This document shows, in pieces, positions 11,342-23,401 of a stretch of DNA of 64,000 nt. The stretch lies in assembly GCA_947652605.1 (NCBI GenBank), contig OX393577.1, positions 3,100,868 to 3,164,867 of the forward strand. The letters are read 5' to 3'. Both the position numbers and the translations under genes were made by a program. A model generated the notes under the pieces. It did not search any database and was not told the DNA's origin. It saw only the letters and a list, made by a program, of their open reading frames with translations. The first letter of the stretch is position 1, and each line of letters begins with the position of its first letter. Source of the stretch: Elmis aenea. Lineage: Eukaryota > Arthropoda > Insecta > Coleoptera > Elmidae.

Positions 11342-12539
11342 TAGAAGAAATTCCAATTTTGATATTTACTTTGGCAACAAAAAATAAGCAGTATTAAAGG
11401 AAAACTTTATAAATAGTTTTTTTCTTAGATTAATCCTAAAATTTTATTTAAATCAAATTGCAAGACTTTGACAGAAAACGTGCGATTTTATTTGTCCTAC
11501 TTTATTATCGAATGCAGCTTAACGGCGATAGAGAACATTCTGCAACTCTAAAATATTATCGCAATCTCAAAATAGCTTTTCCGACAGTAAAACATATTTT
11601 CATTGTCCGCTTTTGGCAGATAGCTCGTATGTAAAATTTATATGGTCATTAAAGCTCATATTAATTGCGTTTTCGTTTCACCAAATTTTGTGGTGAATAT
11701 TGGCACCTAAATCATTTTATCGGTGCCAATTGATTAAATATCTTTCACACTACATGTATAAATATACATTTAAAATTTATTACAAAACTTATAGGTACCA
11801 TAATCAGTAAAAATGTAAACTGAAAGATAAAATAAATTTTATAAAACTGCCCACTACACAACTATAATTATCTGGTGGTAATAAAAGTTTGTAGTGAAGA
11901 ATATCTGTTGAGCCATTTCCCTCACAGAAGTGACCTAGTTCACAGGTACAGGACCGCCCGATAGAGGAGATACTTAACTTCTACCATACATATTTGATTG
12001 TAGAAGGGTTTGTTCGTTTATTGGTCTTATATTACTGAAATTTTTACTGGCGAGTAAAAGAACCTGGCCAATTGAAAATTACCACTACGTTTCAAACTTT
12101 AAATGTTGTATATGTTCAAGCCGATCTTAAACTATCACACAATTAACTCATTTCCTAATTAATAAGAAAAATGGCAAAAACTTGCCATAAAAACGTTAAC
12201 AATTGAGTATTTTATTCACCGCATTCTTAGAAATGAATAATAAAATGAGTATCAATTTTAAATGCATCTCTTCTTGCCAATTTTTACTAGAAATTATGCC
12301 CCCTCTTGCTCGTATGACAAATTGCATCTTATTTTTTCTTAAATAATCCTTTGGATGGGTTCTTGCAGGATGTTGTTCCATCCTTCCGTAAAAACTGTTG
12401 AACGTTCTCTTAAAGTGTTTGGGGTGGAGATTCGATTTCTTACACATCTTCCAATCTCATCTCGAACGTGTTTATTAGATTCAGGTTTGGACAGAGAGAC
12501 GGCCATTTCTGCTTCACTAGGATATTCCGTAAAAGCTCT
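11342..12539. other. No feature recognised
   Basis: AT-rich DNA. Open frames at 12196-12447 (minus) and 12355-12627 (plus) overlap the LINE 3' end or its flank and show no independent family motif. Confidence 0.4.
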
Positions 12540-12990
12540 AACAATATTTTTTTCATTATTTCCGCGGGAGTGGTCCCCTTTCGGGTTCCTGTACTGCGAC
12601 TTATTGGTCTATTATACCCTCTGGTGATAGCCCCTCAAAGGAGTCCTGTATTTTTGAAGAACTCGAGAATTTTCTTTAAGGGTGCTTTTCTTAACTCTTC
12701 TCGGTTGGTTTTTCCCATCCCCAGAAGTCTACGTCGATAGTGTGTGAACCCTTCACACTGGCATATTACGTGGAGGAGTCTTTTTCTTCACCATATCCTC
12801 TGCATATATCGGTCTCTGAGAGCCCTAATATGTAGAAGTGTTTGTTTGGCCCACAGTGTCCTGTAACGAGTCCTGTGGCTGCTCTGCTCATCCTGATATT
12901 TTCTCTTTTTTTGAAGACCATTGACAAGATAGTCTTAAAATGGGCTTGTCCTGCAGCTTTTTTCCTCTGTATTAATATGTCACCACGTAA
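12540..12990 (-). mobile_element. 5'-truncated LINE 3' end (RNase-H-type, I/Jockey group)
   Basis: Read on the minus strand this gives KAAGQAHFKTILSM, MSRAATGLVTGHCGPNKHFY, then a Cys/His knuckle region (ICRGYGEEK), broken by frameshifts and stops. It ends with a 3' UTR containing GGGACCAC-type sequence near 12580 and an ATT-rich tail at ~12553. The same 3' part occurs at 37286, 41618 and 42616 on the plus strand. The segment between ATATTAATAC and the GCAGGACAAGCCC block is shorter than in the 37-kb copy, which indicates an internal deletion. Dead on arrival. Confidence 0.75.
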
Positions 12991-14757
12991 AGCACACAAC
13001 TTTTTACTTTAACTGTAATAATATGCCTTTTTCTTATCTCAGAAGAGACAATAAAATGGTCACCCAGCTCTGGGTTGGCCAACCTCCAACCCCATCTCGG
13101 CTTCCTTAAAAGGAAACGAGTCTGCTGATAACGTCGGAACACTGGAATTATTTCAAGACTTTCTAAAACATAATCTCCTCTCCAAGTAACTCGAGAGAAC
13201 TTCGAATCTTCCGGAAGAATGAAACATCATCCGGCAAGAGTCCATTCAAAATATCATTTAAGGAATGTATAGTATATTACGATGCAAGTGGTCATAAGAG
13301 ATGTAGAGGAGGCAGCATTTTTCATTAAAAAGTGGCAAGACGATGCATTTGAAATGCAGTACATACATATTTTTTAAATTTTGTTTTTCTCCTTTGTTTT
13401 TTTTTTTTAATTGTATTTGCTGAAAAAACTTTATTTCAACTTCATATTAATTAACAATTCAGTTAATTTCCTGATAGTTAAACCATAGATTCAAGCAGGT
13501 GCAACATTTCAATTATAAATTAAATGGAATCGTTTAGGTAGTCCGATTTTTTTGCTCACCAGTAATTTCTCAGTACACATTAAACTGTAGCATACTTAAA
13601 AATTATGATCTTTGTTATTCTACTTAACTTATCTTATATTAAATTGTTTCTTACAATGTTAAAAGGTGCAATCAATCAATTATGGCACATAATTAAAAAA
13701 CACAAAACCATCATTATGAGATTTTTAGTTTATCGTGCAGTAAAATTGAAAATTACTTCGGTATTCCCATTTGCGTTAGACAAATAAAGCAAATATGAAA
13801 CATCAAAATTGAAATATATTACCATACTTAATGCATAATCCATATCCAGAGCAATTGAGAAACATGACGTGCATTATCCTGTGTGTAGAAAACAGATGAC
13901 TGCTCCCTGATAGGTTCTGTTATCTGGCATAATCCAAGTAATTGTGGCTTAATCCAGACGGTTCCTTACATAATTATATTAAGCCGTTTAGACTTAAAAC
14001 GAAGTCTCCAAATTCAGAGATCAAATAAACTCAAGGTAATTTTATACAGAAAAATTAAACAACTTGTTGTAAAACATTAGCAATACAACTAACGCTAACA
14101 GATTTATTTTAAGTTAAGAGGTTTTCACATTTGTACATCTAATGCTACTCCTCCTATATGCAAATAATTTATTGTGTACTAAAAATAATTTGAACATTCC
14201 AGGATCTATTAAATGTTCGAGCGTTCTTGTAATTAACAATTGTTACTAATTAACAAAGTTGTTTTACAAGCTTTATTTCATTCAATTAAAAAACAATGTG
14301 GCAGTGTCATTGCTGAAATTGTGTTGTAAAACGTTAATACATGTTACGTGAATGTGGCTGTTTCAAAACTTTGCTGAAACAAAACTTTATATTAGTTTGA
14401 GCAAGGCGACAACTTCAAATTGGTAACGATGTTGCCCATTTTCTTAGCTTGAATTTATTCTACTTTTATGAAGGTACTTTTGTTTCAGAAAACTTTTATT
14501 AATAATAAGCGCGAAAGAAGCAAGGTATGTTTCAACATATATTACAATATTTTTCCGGTACACGGAATTTTAAAACGTGTGGAATCCGTTAGTTTCAACG
14601 TTCAGTGAGCACATAAATAAAAGGAAACATTTGCTTATGTAAAGGCGGCTATTAGCGAACTATTTAATTAAAAATTTATATTGAATGAAATGAATTTTTA
14701 CGCTACAGAATTTTTTACATTAACAATTATTGCCATCGATCGGGTTAACCACGTTAA
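12991..14757. other. No feature recognised
   Basis: AT-rich DNA. The slightly GC-richer 13050-13140 patch next to the LINE could be older repeat sequence, but nothing identifies it. Confidence 0.35.
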
Positions 14758-15052
14758 AGGTCTCTTCACACACATCAGTCACGGCGCGTCTCCGGTCCGT
14801 CACCGTTTTGTCTCAGTCATGCCTATTCACACACGTCAGTCAGGCGTCAGGCAATATCGGTAAGAAGAAATAGCAAGTTTGACTGTCAGGCGCCGGAACG
14901 GCGCCGGGACTGTGACTGACGGACTGACGAGATATTCGTGCTGCGCCGGACGAGTGTAGATGAATCAACTTAAATTACAAGAAAGAATATTTTTTATGAC
15001 TGACGGTTGACGGAACTGAGACGCGCCGTGACTGATGTGTGTGAAAAGACCT
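14758..15052. mobile_element. PIF/Harbinger-like MITE, 295 bp
   Basis: The terminal inverted repeats begin AGGTCTCTTCACACACATCA on the left and AGGTCTTTTCACACACATCA on the reverse-complemented right. They continue inward through GTCACGGCGCGTCTC for about 35 bp. A TAA is present on both sides (14755-14757, 15053-15055), matching the 3-bp TWA duplication of PIF/Harbinger elements. The interior is GC-rich with repeated TGACGGACTG/CGTCAGTCA motifs and no coding capacity. Two other elements here (50593-51099, 56986-57735) share the TAA plus A-G-G/C-terminus pattern. Confidence 0.75.
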
Positions 15053-16310
15053 TAATGCATAAGTTCGTAACATTTTTGGTTTCCAAGGCGAACGCTTTGA
15101 AAAGAAGTTTGTAGGTCAGTGTCAGTTTAATGCCATTGTAATGTTTTGTTGAATACATCTTGCATTTTTCAATTTTTCTGACATTTGTATGCGGTCCGCG
15201 GCCCAGTAGTTGTTTATTACAAGCATTGCTGTTTTTAAAGAGTACAACATTTAGTGCCATTACATGTCGAAAAGTGTTAAAAAAATATGAGAAATTTCTC
15301 TGGAGCCTTCACACTTAGAAGAATCTCCATATCCACTAGATTTCATAAAATTTGCAATTGGCCCTTTGGCTTAAAAGATTGCAAGGGCCTGCACTAAAAG
15401 CTTATTTTTATATCTTTAAGTAAATTTCAACGGCATTAAAATAAAATTATGCATTGTTTCCATATAACTTTATTTATAACATGCTTTGTTCCAGTAATAG
15501 TTTGCTAAAAATTTGTTAAACTTAAAATTTTTGAGTAATTACTGTAAGTTGTTTCTTATAGTGACCCAAAATACTATACACATTTTTTTTACACACATAT
15601 TTGCCACCTGTTATTGGCCGTTTTATAGCTCTAAAATTGGCTTTCTAAATAATTAAATGTTCGTGATAAAGTTTTTTTTTCCCTGTTTCCTTCAAACGTA
15701 TTAAGTAAGCTATTTATTTACGTATTACTAACAACTTTCAGTGGATGATATAGCATTTCATAAAGTATCCATAATCAATTAGTTGAGAAATTCGTCTAGC
15801 AGAAATTAATCAATTTGGGCGTTGTTATCTTTAATTATTTCGATAAGTCTTTCTTTTAGCGTTAGTTGGGGTTGGCAGCGGATAGACACCGGATATCCGA
15901 ACTAAGTTAAGGGCCTGATACCGGATTAACCAATCAGATAGTAACACAATTGCTTAGAATTGCAAGAAGCTGTCTGTGCCTGCATTCAAAATTCGCAGAA
16001 CCTGATACATGTCCTTTATTTTTCTTTTAATTCGGCGTATTTATGTATGTTAGAAGGCAATATATTATTTGGCAATATATTCGTGTTTACGGCTAGCATT
16101 ATTATGAGTTTTAATATGCATAACAGTGAGTAATTATATCAGCTTTGTTTTTAGCTTGTTGTAATGGATGAACAACACAAAAAATACAACTTTTTGACTG
16201 GAATGGAAGAAAACTTATACTTCTGCTTTTGGTTTTATATTGGGTTTTGTAAGACATTTACCATCTTGTAATTTTTGTGTGCAAGAAGATAATTTATATG
16301 TACTTTTTAG
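15053..16310. other. No feature recognised
   Basis: AT-rich DNA. The minus-strand frame 14994-15260 overlaps the MITE end and is not supported. Confidence 0.4.
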
Positions 16311-17048
16311 GTGCGTGAAGTTGGCACACCAACCATCGGCGCAAATTTTAAAATTAGTTTAATCTTTTAGCGCCCAATATGCGCCCAAATGCATCCTACA
16401 CATTTTTAATTTTGCTGAACGGGTTACCGAGATAGGTATTGCTAATTAACTGTGGAGTGCCAACTTCACGCTGGCACGCCAACTATTTCCAAAAATTCTG
16501 AAATTCATCTCATCCTTTAATTAAATTGATTAAAAGTTTTTAGGGCGCATTTGGGCGCATAGTGGGTGCTTAAGCATGAGACGAATTTCAGAATTTTTGT
16601 TGGCGTGCCAGCGTGAAGTTGGCACGCCACTCAATTAATTAACTATATCTCGGTAACCCGTTGAGCAAAATTTAAAAATTTTCGGGCGCATTTTGGCGCA
16701 TATTGGGCGCTAAAGGATGAGACGAATTCCAGAATTTTTAGAAATAGTTGGCGTGCCAGCGTGAAGTTGTCACACCACTTAATTAATTAGCTATATCTCG
16801 GTAACCCGTTGAGCAAACCTAAAAATTTTTAGGGCGCATTTGGGCGCCTATTGGGCGCTAAAGGATGAGACGAATTTCAGAATTTTTGGAAATAGTTGGC
16901 GAGCCAATTAATTAATTAGCTATATCTCGGTAACCGGTTGAGCAAAATAAAAAATTTTGGGGCGCATTTGGGCGCACATTGAGCGCTAAAAGATGAAACT
17001 AATTTTAAAATTTGCGCCGATGGTTGGCGTGCCAACTTTACGCACCCC
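16311..17048. mobile_element. TIR element carrying ~148-bp tandem units
   Basis: The left end is GGTGCGTGAAGTTGGCACAC and the right end, read inverted, is GGGGTGCGTAAAGTTGGCAC. The repeats continue through CCAACCATCGGCGCAAATTT for more than 80 bp, and TA flanks both sides (16309-16310, 17049-17050). The interior consists of direct ~148-bp units (starts near 16602, 16748, 16896), each with GGCGTGCCAGCGTGAAGTTG, a CTATATCTCGGTAACCCG block and GGGCGCATTTGGGCGC. The first ~200 bp hold an inverted copy. No coding capacity. The TA flanks suggest, but do not prove, a Tc1/mariner-type mover. Confidence 0.75.
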
Positions 17049-17736
17049 TACATTTTTTTATAATATTAAAGTAATATTTCGTAATCATTAGCATTGGTTT
17101 TATTGGTTTGATGGATTAATTTGCTCAGCTAATGGGAGTTTTTGAATAAAATTTATGGGTGTTACCGAAAAGCAGAATTAGTTGGAACGTACCTAAACTT
17201 TCCTGCACAAACGTTGTAAAAAGATTTTAAACTGCAAACCACAAATTCTACTAATTAAATTTTGAGCAAAGAAGTCACTAGGACATCATTTAATTTACTG
17301 TCGTGCCTATATTCTTTCGTTTAATTTTATAACACATTAATATTTCTTAAAATTTAAAGATTCTTAAAGAAACTTTTTTAAAAAAATATTTTGCCCCTCG
17401 TTAGAGTATTCTAAATATCTACGTTTATTTTATACAAGGCAAAAGATTCTGTTTTTGAAGTTTTATTAATATTCATCATCCCTTTGTCTCTATAAAACGT
17501 TTCTTTCATCCAACTATTTGTGAAATTCAAAGTGGTTCTAACGTCAGCCTTGGTTTTACATTTTTTGTTCTAAATTTAGTTGTCTTTGTTGTTTTTTCGT
17601 CAGATTTTTGTATGTTGTGATATTCAGCTAATAAAATTTAATCCTGATGGAGTTCTTGTGTATTTAAATTACACAAACAAAAACGAAACGTATTTTGTAT
17701 GTTATTGCAAAGAACTGCCACAAATTGTTTTCGCAG
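17049..17736. other. No feature recognised
   Basis: AT-rich DNA; would be intronic or intergenic to the exon candidate that follows. Confidence 0.35.
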
Positions 17737-17873
17737 GTTGACAGTAACTCTTTAAATCCCATAATTTTATTCGCGAAATACCATATTATTACAATAAACA
17801 AAGCTCGGGAAGATGAAATCTGCAAACTAAAACCATTTAAATCCACTGAAATCCGCCTTACGTTTCTTGACAG
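17737..17873 (+). CDS. Candidate internal exon, possible LDLR-type beta-propeller piece
   Basis: A TTGTTTTCGCAG acceptor and a CTTGACAG|GTATTA donor bracket a 137-bp stretch open in one frame. It reads VDSNSLNPIILFAKYHIITI, then NKAREDEICKLKPFKS and TEIRLTFLDR. The core P-I-I-L-F-A-K-x-x-I-x-x-I resembles the L-L-F-A-N-R-x-x-I-R-x-I strand that opens YWTD propellers of LDL-receptor-related proteins, but the diagnostic YWTD and D-W motifs are not in this piece. It lies on the opposite strand from the LDLa exon at 2844-2972, so the two cannot be one gene without an inversion. Codon content is AT-rich. Treat as a splice-site-supported candidate only. Confidence 0.3.
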
Positions 17874-18514
17874 GTATTAAGCGAATAAAAACACTTTATA
17901 TGTAGGATTATTCCGGCGGTGCGGCAGGCAGAATTTCCACTAAAACAAAGCTAACGATGACACAGAAATAGAATAGTCATTCATAATTTAAATGCTTTCA
18001 CGTAAAGCGAGAGAAATGAATTATTGATAGGATTTTCGTACCGGATCACGTAAAGGAAAGGAACGATGTCGAATTCTCTTATAGAGATTCCAAATAGGAT
18101 AAGCGTACGCAGGATAACGAATAAAGTTAATAAACGAGCGACGGATGAAAAGCATCGAGTCATTAATATTCGATTATATAAACAAGATATGAATTGCTCA
18201 GTTTAAAATGTTTCACGTTTTTGTATTTATTGTACGTACCTAATCAGTAACATGGCTGCGGTAATGTAAAAATAAATATTTTAGTCACCGAGAACAAAAT
18301 TATTTTTAGATTTTCATTATTTTGCAATAATAAACTAAAACTAAAATTAAGCTATTCATATTCACATGTTTTTTTGTATGTATTGAATATTTTACAAATT
18401 AAGTTACTTTTAACATTTTTGGTGGATGCGCAAGGAACATACATATTGTATACCATGCAATAAAGTGAAAGAACACGCATGGATTAAAAACCAATTAACC
18501 TAAATTGTAATATA
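17874..18514. other. No feature recognised
   Basis: AT-rich DNA downstream of the exon candidate. Confidence 0.35.
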
Positions 18515-19237
18515 CAGTGTGGTCCACATAGAGGGGATCACGTTAACAGTAAGAGATACAGAGAAGTTTAAATTAGACAAATTGTTTCCCTTTCTGGTCC
18601 CTATTCAGTGATGCTTTAAAGATTAAAAAAAGTTCCTTGGCATGCTACATAATAAACAAAAATCAAAATGGGCTTTTTTAAATCTTTAATAACTCAGTTA
18701 TACTTGATGGTACAAAAATATTTTTGGGGGATTTTTTACGCACTGTCAAATGAAAACATTCATTTGTTTTAATATTGCTTAAATTCTTGGATAAATGACA
18801 AACTTGCATGTTTTTAAATTGAAACCGTAGTTGAATCTGACCTCATGAAAAGACATTTTTCTTCTTTTCAATAATGTAAGGTTTAATGGATTTATCTTGA
18901 TACTTAAGTTTAAAAAAAATTAAATTCAATAAAAAGTCCCTATAAAGCGATAGAGTGCCATGAATTTAAACAATATTGAAACAAATGAATGTTTTCATAT
19001 AACACCTCCGAAAATGTTCTTGTGCCACCAAGTACCTATAACCAAGTTATTACCGATTTTAAAAAATGCCCATTTTGATCGTTGTTTATGATCTAGCGTG
19101 CCAAGAAACTTTTTTTAAATATTAAAACATCACTGAATAGGTCTCAGGAAGGAGAACAATTTGTCTAATTTAAACTTGTTTGTAGCTTTTACCGGTTACG
19201 AGATCCCAATAGTGACCCTTCTATGTGGACCACCCTG
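18515..19237. mobile_element. Foldback MITE, CAG...CTG ends, TATA flanks, 723 bp
   Basis: The left end CAGTGTGGTCCACATAGAGG and the right end CTATGTGGACCACCCTG are inverted. The whole element folds on itself: AGTGATGCTTTAAAG / TTAAAACATCACT, GGCATGCTAC / CTAGCGTGCC, CAAATGAAAACATTCATTTG / CAAATGAATGTTTTCAT. TATA is present on each side (18511-18514, 19238-19241). There is no coding capacity. A single arm of the same family is at 2361-2660. The class of the mobilising transposase is not determined. Confidence 0.8.
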
Positions 19238-19374
19238 TATATTAATTTTAAATATTCACGAATATGCGAAGGGGGTCCAAATGGGGTGACGTTTTATTTG
19301 AAATCATAAACACCTTACATCTTTATCATGAGGAAACGTCTTTTTTGTAAATGGTTTTTTTTTATTCACAAGTT

Positions 19375-20280
19375 ACTGGGTGACGGTCAACCGGGCGATT
19401 TACAGTGAGCGGGTCTACGAACATTCTTCGCCCACAATTATTCGGCCACAATTCTTCGCCTCCACAATTCTTCGCCCACAATTCTTCGGCCACAATTCTT
19501 CGCCCACAATTCTTCGCCTCCACAATTCTTCGCCTCCACAATTCTTCGCCTACACAATTCTTCGCCCACATTTCTTCGCCACCACAATTCTTCGCCGCCA
19601 CAATTCTTCGCCCACAATTCTTCGCCTCCACAATTCTTCGCCCACAATTCTTCGGCCACAATTCTTCGGCCACAATTCTTCGCCTCCACAATTCTTCGCC
19701 TCCACAATTCTTCGCCTCCACAATTCTTCGCCTACACAATTCTTCGCCCACATTTCTTCGCCACCACAATTCTTCGCCGCCACAATTCTTCGCCCACAAT
19801 TCTTCGCCTCCACAATTCTTCGCCTTCACAATTCTTCGCCCACAATTCTTCGCCTACACAATTCTTCGCCGCCACAATTTTTCGCCGCATACAAGCATAT
19901 CACAAATTTTGTTTGTAAATGTGATTGTTTTTATTTATAACGTAATTTTTACAGAATACTTTACATCAGCCTAAAGTAGTTTCTTGTATATTAATACTTC
20001 TTTTGATATTATGTTTAAAAATTGCTACATAAATAGCGTATGTTGTAATTTTTAACCTTGTTTATGTTATTATAGGATGATTAAAAATTAAATTAACCTA
20101 ACCTATGTGAAATAATCTGTATAAGTTACGTTATAAATAAAAACAATCACATTTACAAAAAAATATGTGATATGATTGTATGAGGCGAAAAATTGTCGCG
20201 GTGAAGAATTGTGTGGGCGAAGAATTGTGGGCGAAGAATGTTCCGGACACGACAATGGGCGATGGTCAACTGGGCAACAT
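19375..20280. mobile_element. Foldback-type element with asymmetric minisatellite arms
   Basis: Two arms lie inverted around ~20040. Left 19890-19975 (GCATATCACAAATT, GTAAATGTGATTGTTTTTAT, TTATAACGTAA) matches right 20103-20195 inverted. The outer parts carry CGAAGAATTGTGG-type units facing CCACAATTCTTCG units. The ends also correspond: left GACGGTCAACCGGGCGAT near 19381 and right GGGCGATGGTCAACTGGGC near 20257. The left arm has about 470 bp of repeat, the right only about 60 bp. Plus- and minus-strand open frames here (19362-19974) are repeat translations, not genes. Confidence 0.65.
19420..19890. repeat. Minisatellite, CACAATTCTTCGCC units
   Basis: About 30 head-to-tail units of 14-17 bp with the core ACAATTCTTCG followed by CC, CCTCC, CCTA or GCC spacers. 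The middle holds a higher-order duplication: the series from CGCCTACACAATTC through CACATTTCTTCGCCACC occurs at ~19545-19600 and again at ~19730-19785. Confidence 0.9.
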
Positions 20281-20699
20281 AATCTTAATTTTTTTGCACA
20301 CTTAACAGGCATACGAGTTGGTGGATTTCTTTTGGTTAATATTGGCAAAATAAATATAAATATGCTTAGGTAAGACTTATTTCCACATAGTTGGAAGAAA
20401 AAATAATATTGCAGACCTAAACTGCTATACAAAACTGTAATTCTACACAATAAAAATTAAGTTTGGACCGTTCTTTTACCTCGTTTATCAAAGTAATATT
20501 ATTTAAAGTTACTGGAAAGTAGAGAGAAGAAAACTACAACTTCTTTTATTTGCATTGCATATTTGATCCACTATTTTGTCTCCCAGTTGACTTGTTTTAT
20601 TGGAACATTGATCTATTGGAAAGTAACAATAAATAACCTCAGATAAAGTGTTTCTGGTTATGTAAAAATTATACTTGCAATAATAGCATGTTAGATGTT

Positions 20700-21324
20700 G
20701 AGCTTCGATTTTTAATATACAAAATTATTCAAAAAATTAAAAATTTTGAAAATTTTTTTGGAAACGGCGTATACGATTTTGTTTAAATTTTAGTATGTTA
20801 TTAAGTAAATTTTTCTTAGTATAATGCCGTTTGTCTCAACTATTTTGAAATTTAATATACAAAATTATTCAAAAAATTAAAAATTTTGAAAATTTTTCTC
20901 GAAAACGGCTCTTACGATTTTGTTCAAATTTTAGTATGTTATTGAGTTTTATTTTTCTTAGTATAATGCTATTTGTCTCAACTATTTTGAAATTTAATTT
21001 ACAAAATTATTCAAAAAATTAAAAATTTTGAAAATTTTTCTCGAAAACGGCTCATACGATTTTGTTCAAACTTTAGTATGTTATAAAGTTTATTTTTCTT
21101 AGTATAATGCCGTTTATCTCAACTATTTTGAAATTTAATTTGTAAAATTTTTCAAAAAATTAAAAATTTTGAAAATTTTTCTCGAAAACGGCTTTTACGA
21201 TTTTGTTCAAATTTTAGTATGTTATTAGGTTTATTTTTCTTAGTATAATGCCGTTTATCTCAACTATTTTGAAATTTAATTTACAGAATAATTCAAAAAA
21301 TTAAAGAATTTGAAAATTTATCTA
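20700..21324. repeat. AT-rich satellite, ~141-bp monomers (block A)
   Basis: A little over four tandem monomers. Each contains TTTGTCTCAACTATTTTGAA, TTACAAAATTATTCAAAAAA, GAAAACGGCTCATACGATTT and TTCAAATTTTAGTATGTTAT. The ACAAAATTATTC landmark falls at about 20720, 20860, 21002 and 21143, giving a period of 140-142. The last monomer is cut after TTTGAAAATTTATCT, where a polypurine array begins. Confidence 0.92.
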
Positions 21325-22646
21325 GGAGGAAATGAAGGAGGAGATGAAGGAGGAGATGAAGGAGGAGATAAAGGTGGAGATGAAGGAGAAGATGAAGGAG
21401 GAGATGAAGAAGGAGATAAAGGAGGAGATAAAGGAGGAGATAAAGGAGGAGATGAAGGTAGAAATGAAGGAGGAGATGAAGGAGGAGATGAAAGAAAAGA
21501 TGAAGGAGGAGATGAAGGAGGAGATGAAGGAGATGAAGGAGGAGATGCAGGAGGAGATTAAGGAGGAGATAGAGGAGGAGATGGAGGAGGAGATGGAAGA
21601 GGATATGAAGGAGGAGATGAAGGAGGAGATGAAGGAGGAGATAAAGGAGGAGATGAAGGAGGAGATGAAGGTGGAAATGAAGGAGGAGATGAAGGAGGAG
21701 ATGAAGGAGGAGATAAAAGAGAAGATGAAGGCGGAGATAAAGGAGGAGATGAAGGAGAAGATGAAGGAGGAGATGAAGGAAGAGATGCAGGAGGAGATTA
21801 AGGATGAGATAGAGGAGGAGATGGAGAAGGAGATGGAAGAGGATATGAAGGAGGAGATGAAGGAGGAGATGAAAGAGGAGATGAAAGAGAAGATGGAGGA
21901 GATGAAAGAGGAGATGAAGGAGGAGATGAAGGAGGAGATGGAGGAGATGAAGGAGGAGATGAAGGAGGAGATGAAGAAGGAGATAAAGGAGAAGATGATG
22001 GAGGAGATGAAGGAGGAGATAAAGGTGGAAATGAAGGAGGAGTTGAAGGAGGAGATAAAGGAAGAGATGGAGGAGATGAAGGAGGAGATGAAGGAGGAGA
22101 TGAAGGAGGAGATGAATGAGGAGATGAAGGAGGAGATGAAGGAGGAGATGAAGGTGGAGATGAAGGTGGAGATGAAGGTGGAGATAAAGGAGGAGATGAA
22201 AAAGGAGAAGGAGGAGGAGATGAAGGAGGAGATAAAGGAGGAGATGAAGGTGTAGATGAAGGAGGAGATGAAGGTGGAGATGAAGGAGGAGAAGAAGGAG
22301 GAGATGAAGGAGGAGATGAAGGAGGAGATGAAGGGGGAGATGAAGAAGGAGATGAAAAAGGAGATGAAGGAGGAGATAATGGAGGAGATGAAGGAGGAAA
22401 TGAAGGAGGAGATGAAGGAGGAGATGAAGGTGGAGATGAAGGAGGAGAAGAAGGAGGAGATGAAGGAGGAGATGAAGGTGGAGATGAAGGAGGAGAAGAA
22501 GGAGATGAAGGAGGAGATGAAGGAGGAGATAATGGAGGAGATGAAGGAGGAAATGAAGGAGGAGATGAAGGAGGAGATGAAGGAGGAGATGAAGGAGGAG
22601 ATGAAGGAGGAGATAAAGAAGGAGAAGGAGGAGGAGATAAAGGAGG
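21325..22646. repeat. Polypurine minisatellite, 12-bp unit GGAGGAGATGAA (array 1)
   Basis: About 110 units of a 12-bp repeat, almost pure purine on the plus strand for 1.3 kb. Variants include GGTGGAGATGAA, GGAGGAGATAAA and GGAGAAGATGAA. Because the unit is a multiple of three, long frames stay open on both strands (Lys/Glu/Met repeats on plus, Ser/Phe/Ile or Ser/Pro repeats on minus). These are by-products of the repeat: no start context, splice sites or unique sequence suggests a gene. Strand asymmetry could favour triplex or R-loop formation. Confidence 0.95.
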
Positions 22647-23401
22647 TCTCAACCATTTTAAAATTTAATTTACAAAATTATTCAAAAAATTTTTCTCGAA
22701 AACGGTTCTTACGATTTTGTTCAAATTTTAGTATGTTATTGAGTTTATTTTTTTTAGTATAATGCCGTTTGTCTCAACTATTTTGAAATTTAATTTTCAA
22801 AATTATTCAAAATATTAAAAATTTTGAAAATTTTTCTCGGAAACGGCTCATACGATTTGGTTCAAATTTTAGCATGTTATTGAGTTTATTTTTCTTAGTA
22901 TAATGCTGTTTGTCTCAACTATTTTGAAATTTAATTTACAAAATTATTCAAAAAATTAAAAATTTTGAAAGTTTTTTTCGAAAACGGCTCATACGATTTT
23001 GTTCAAATTTTAGTATGTTATTGAATTTATTTTTCTTAGTATAATGCCGTTTGTCTCAACTATTTTGAAATTTAGTTTACATAATTATTCAAACAATTAA
23101 AAATTTTGAAAATTTTTCTTGAAAACCGCTTATACGATTTTGTTCAAATTTTAGCATGTTATTGAGTTTATTTTTCTTAGTATAATGCCGTTTGTCTCAA
23201 CTATTTTGAAATTTAATTTACAAAGTTATTCAAAAAATTAAAAATTTTGAAAATTTTTCTTGAAAACGGCTCTTACGATTTTGTTCAAATTTTAGTATGT
23301 TATAGAGTTTATTTTTCTTAGTATAATGCCGTTTGTCTCAACTATTTTGAAATTTAATTTACAAAGTAATTCAAAAAATTAAAGATTTTAAAAATTTATA
23401 T
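22647..23401. repeat. AT-rich satellite, ~141-bp monomers (block B)
   Basis: Five monomers of the same family as block A. The first restarts at GTCTCAACCATTTTAAAATT directly after the polypurine array and lacks part of the usual sequence. The last is cut after TTTAAAAATTTATAT at the start of array 2. Confidence 0.92.

Noticed and set aside
19362..19974. Frames of 155-189 codons rich in FFASTILR or KNCGGEEL repeats
   Set aside because: Direct translations of the CACAATTCTTCGCC minisatellite.
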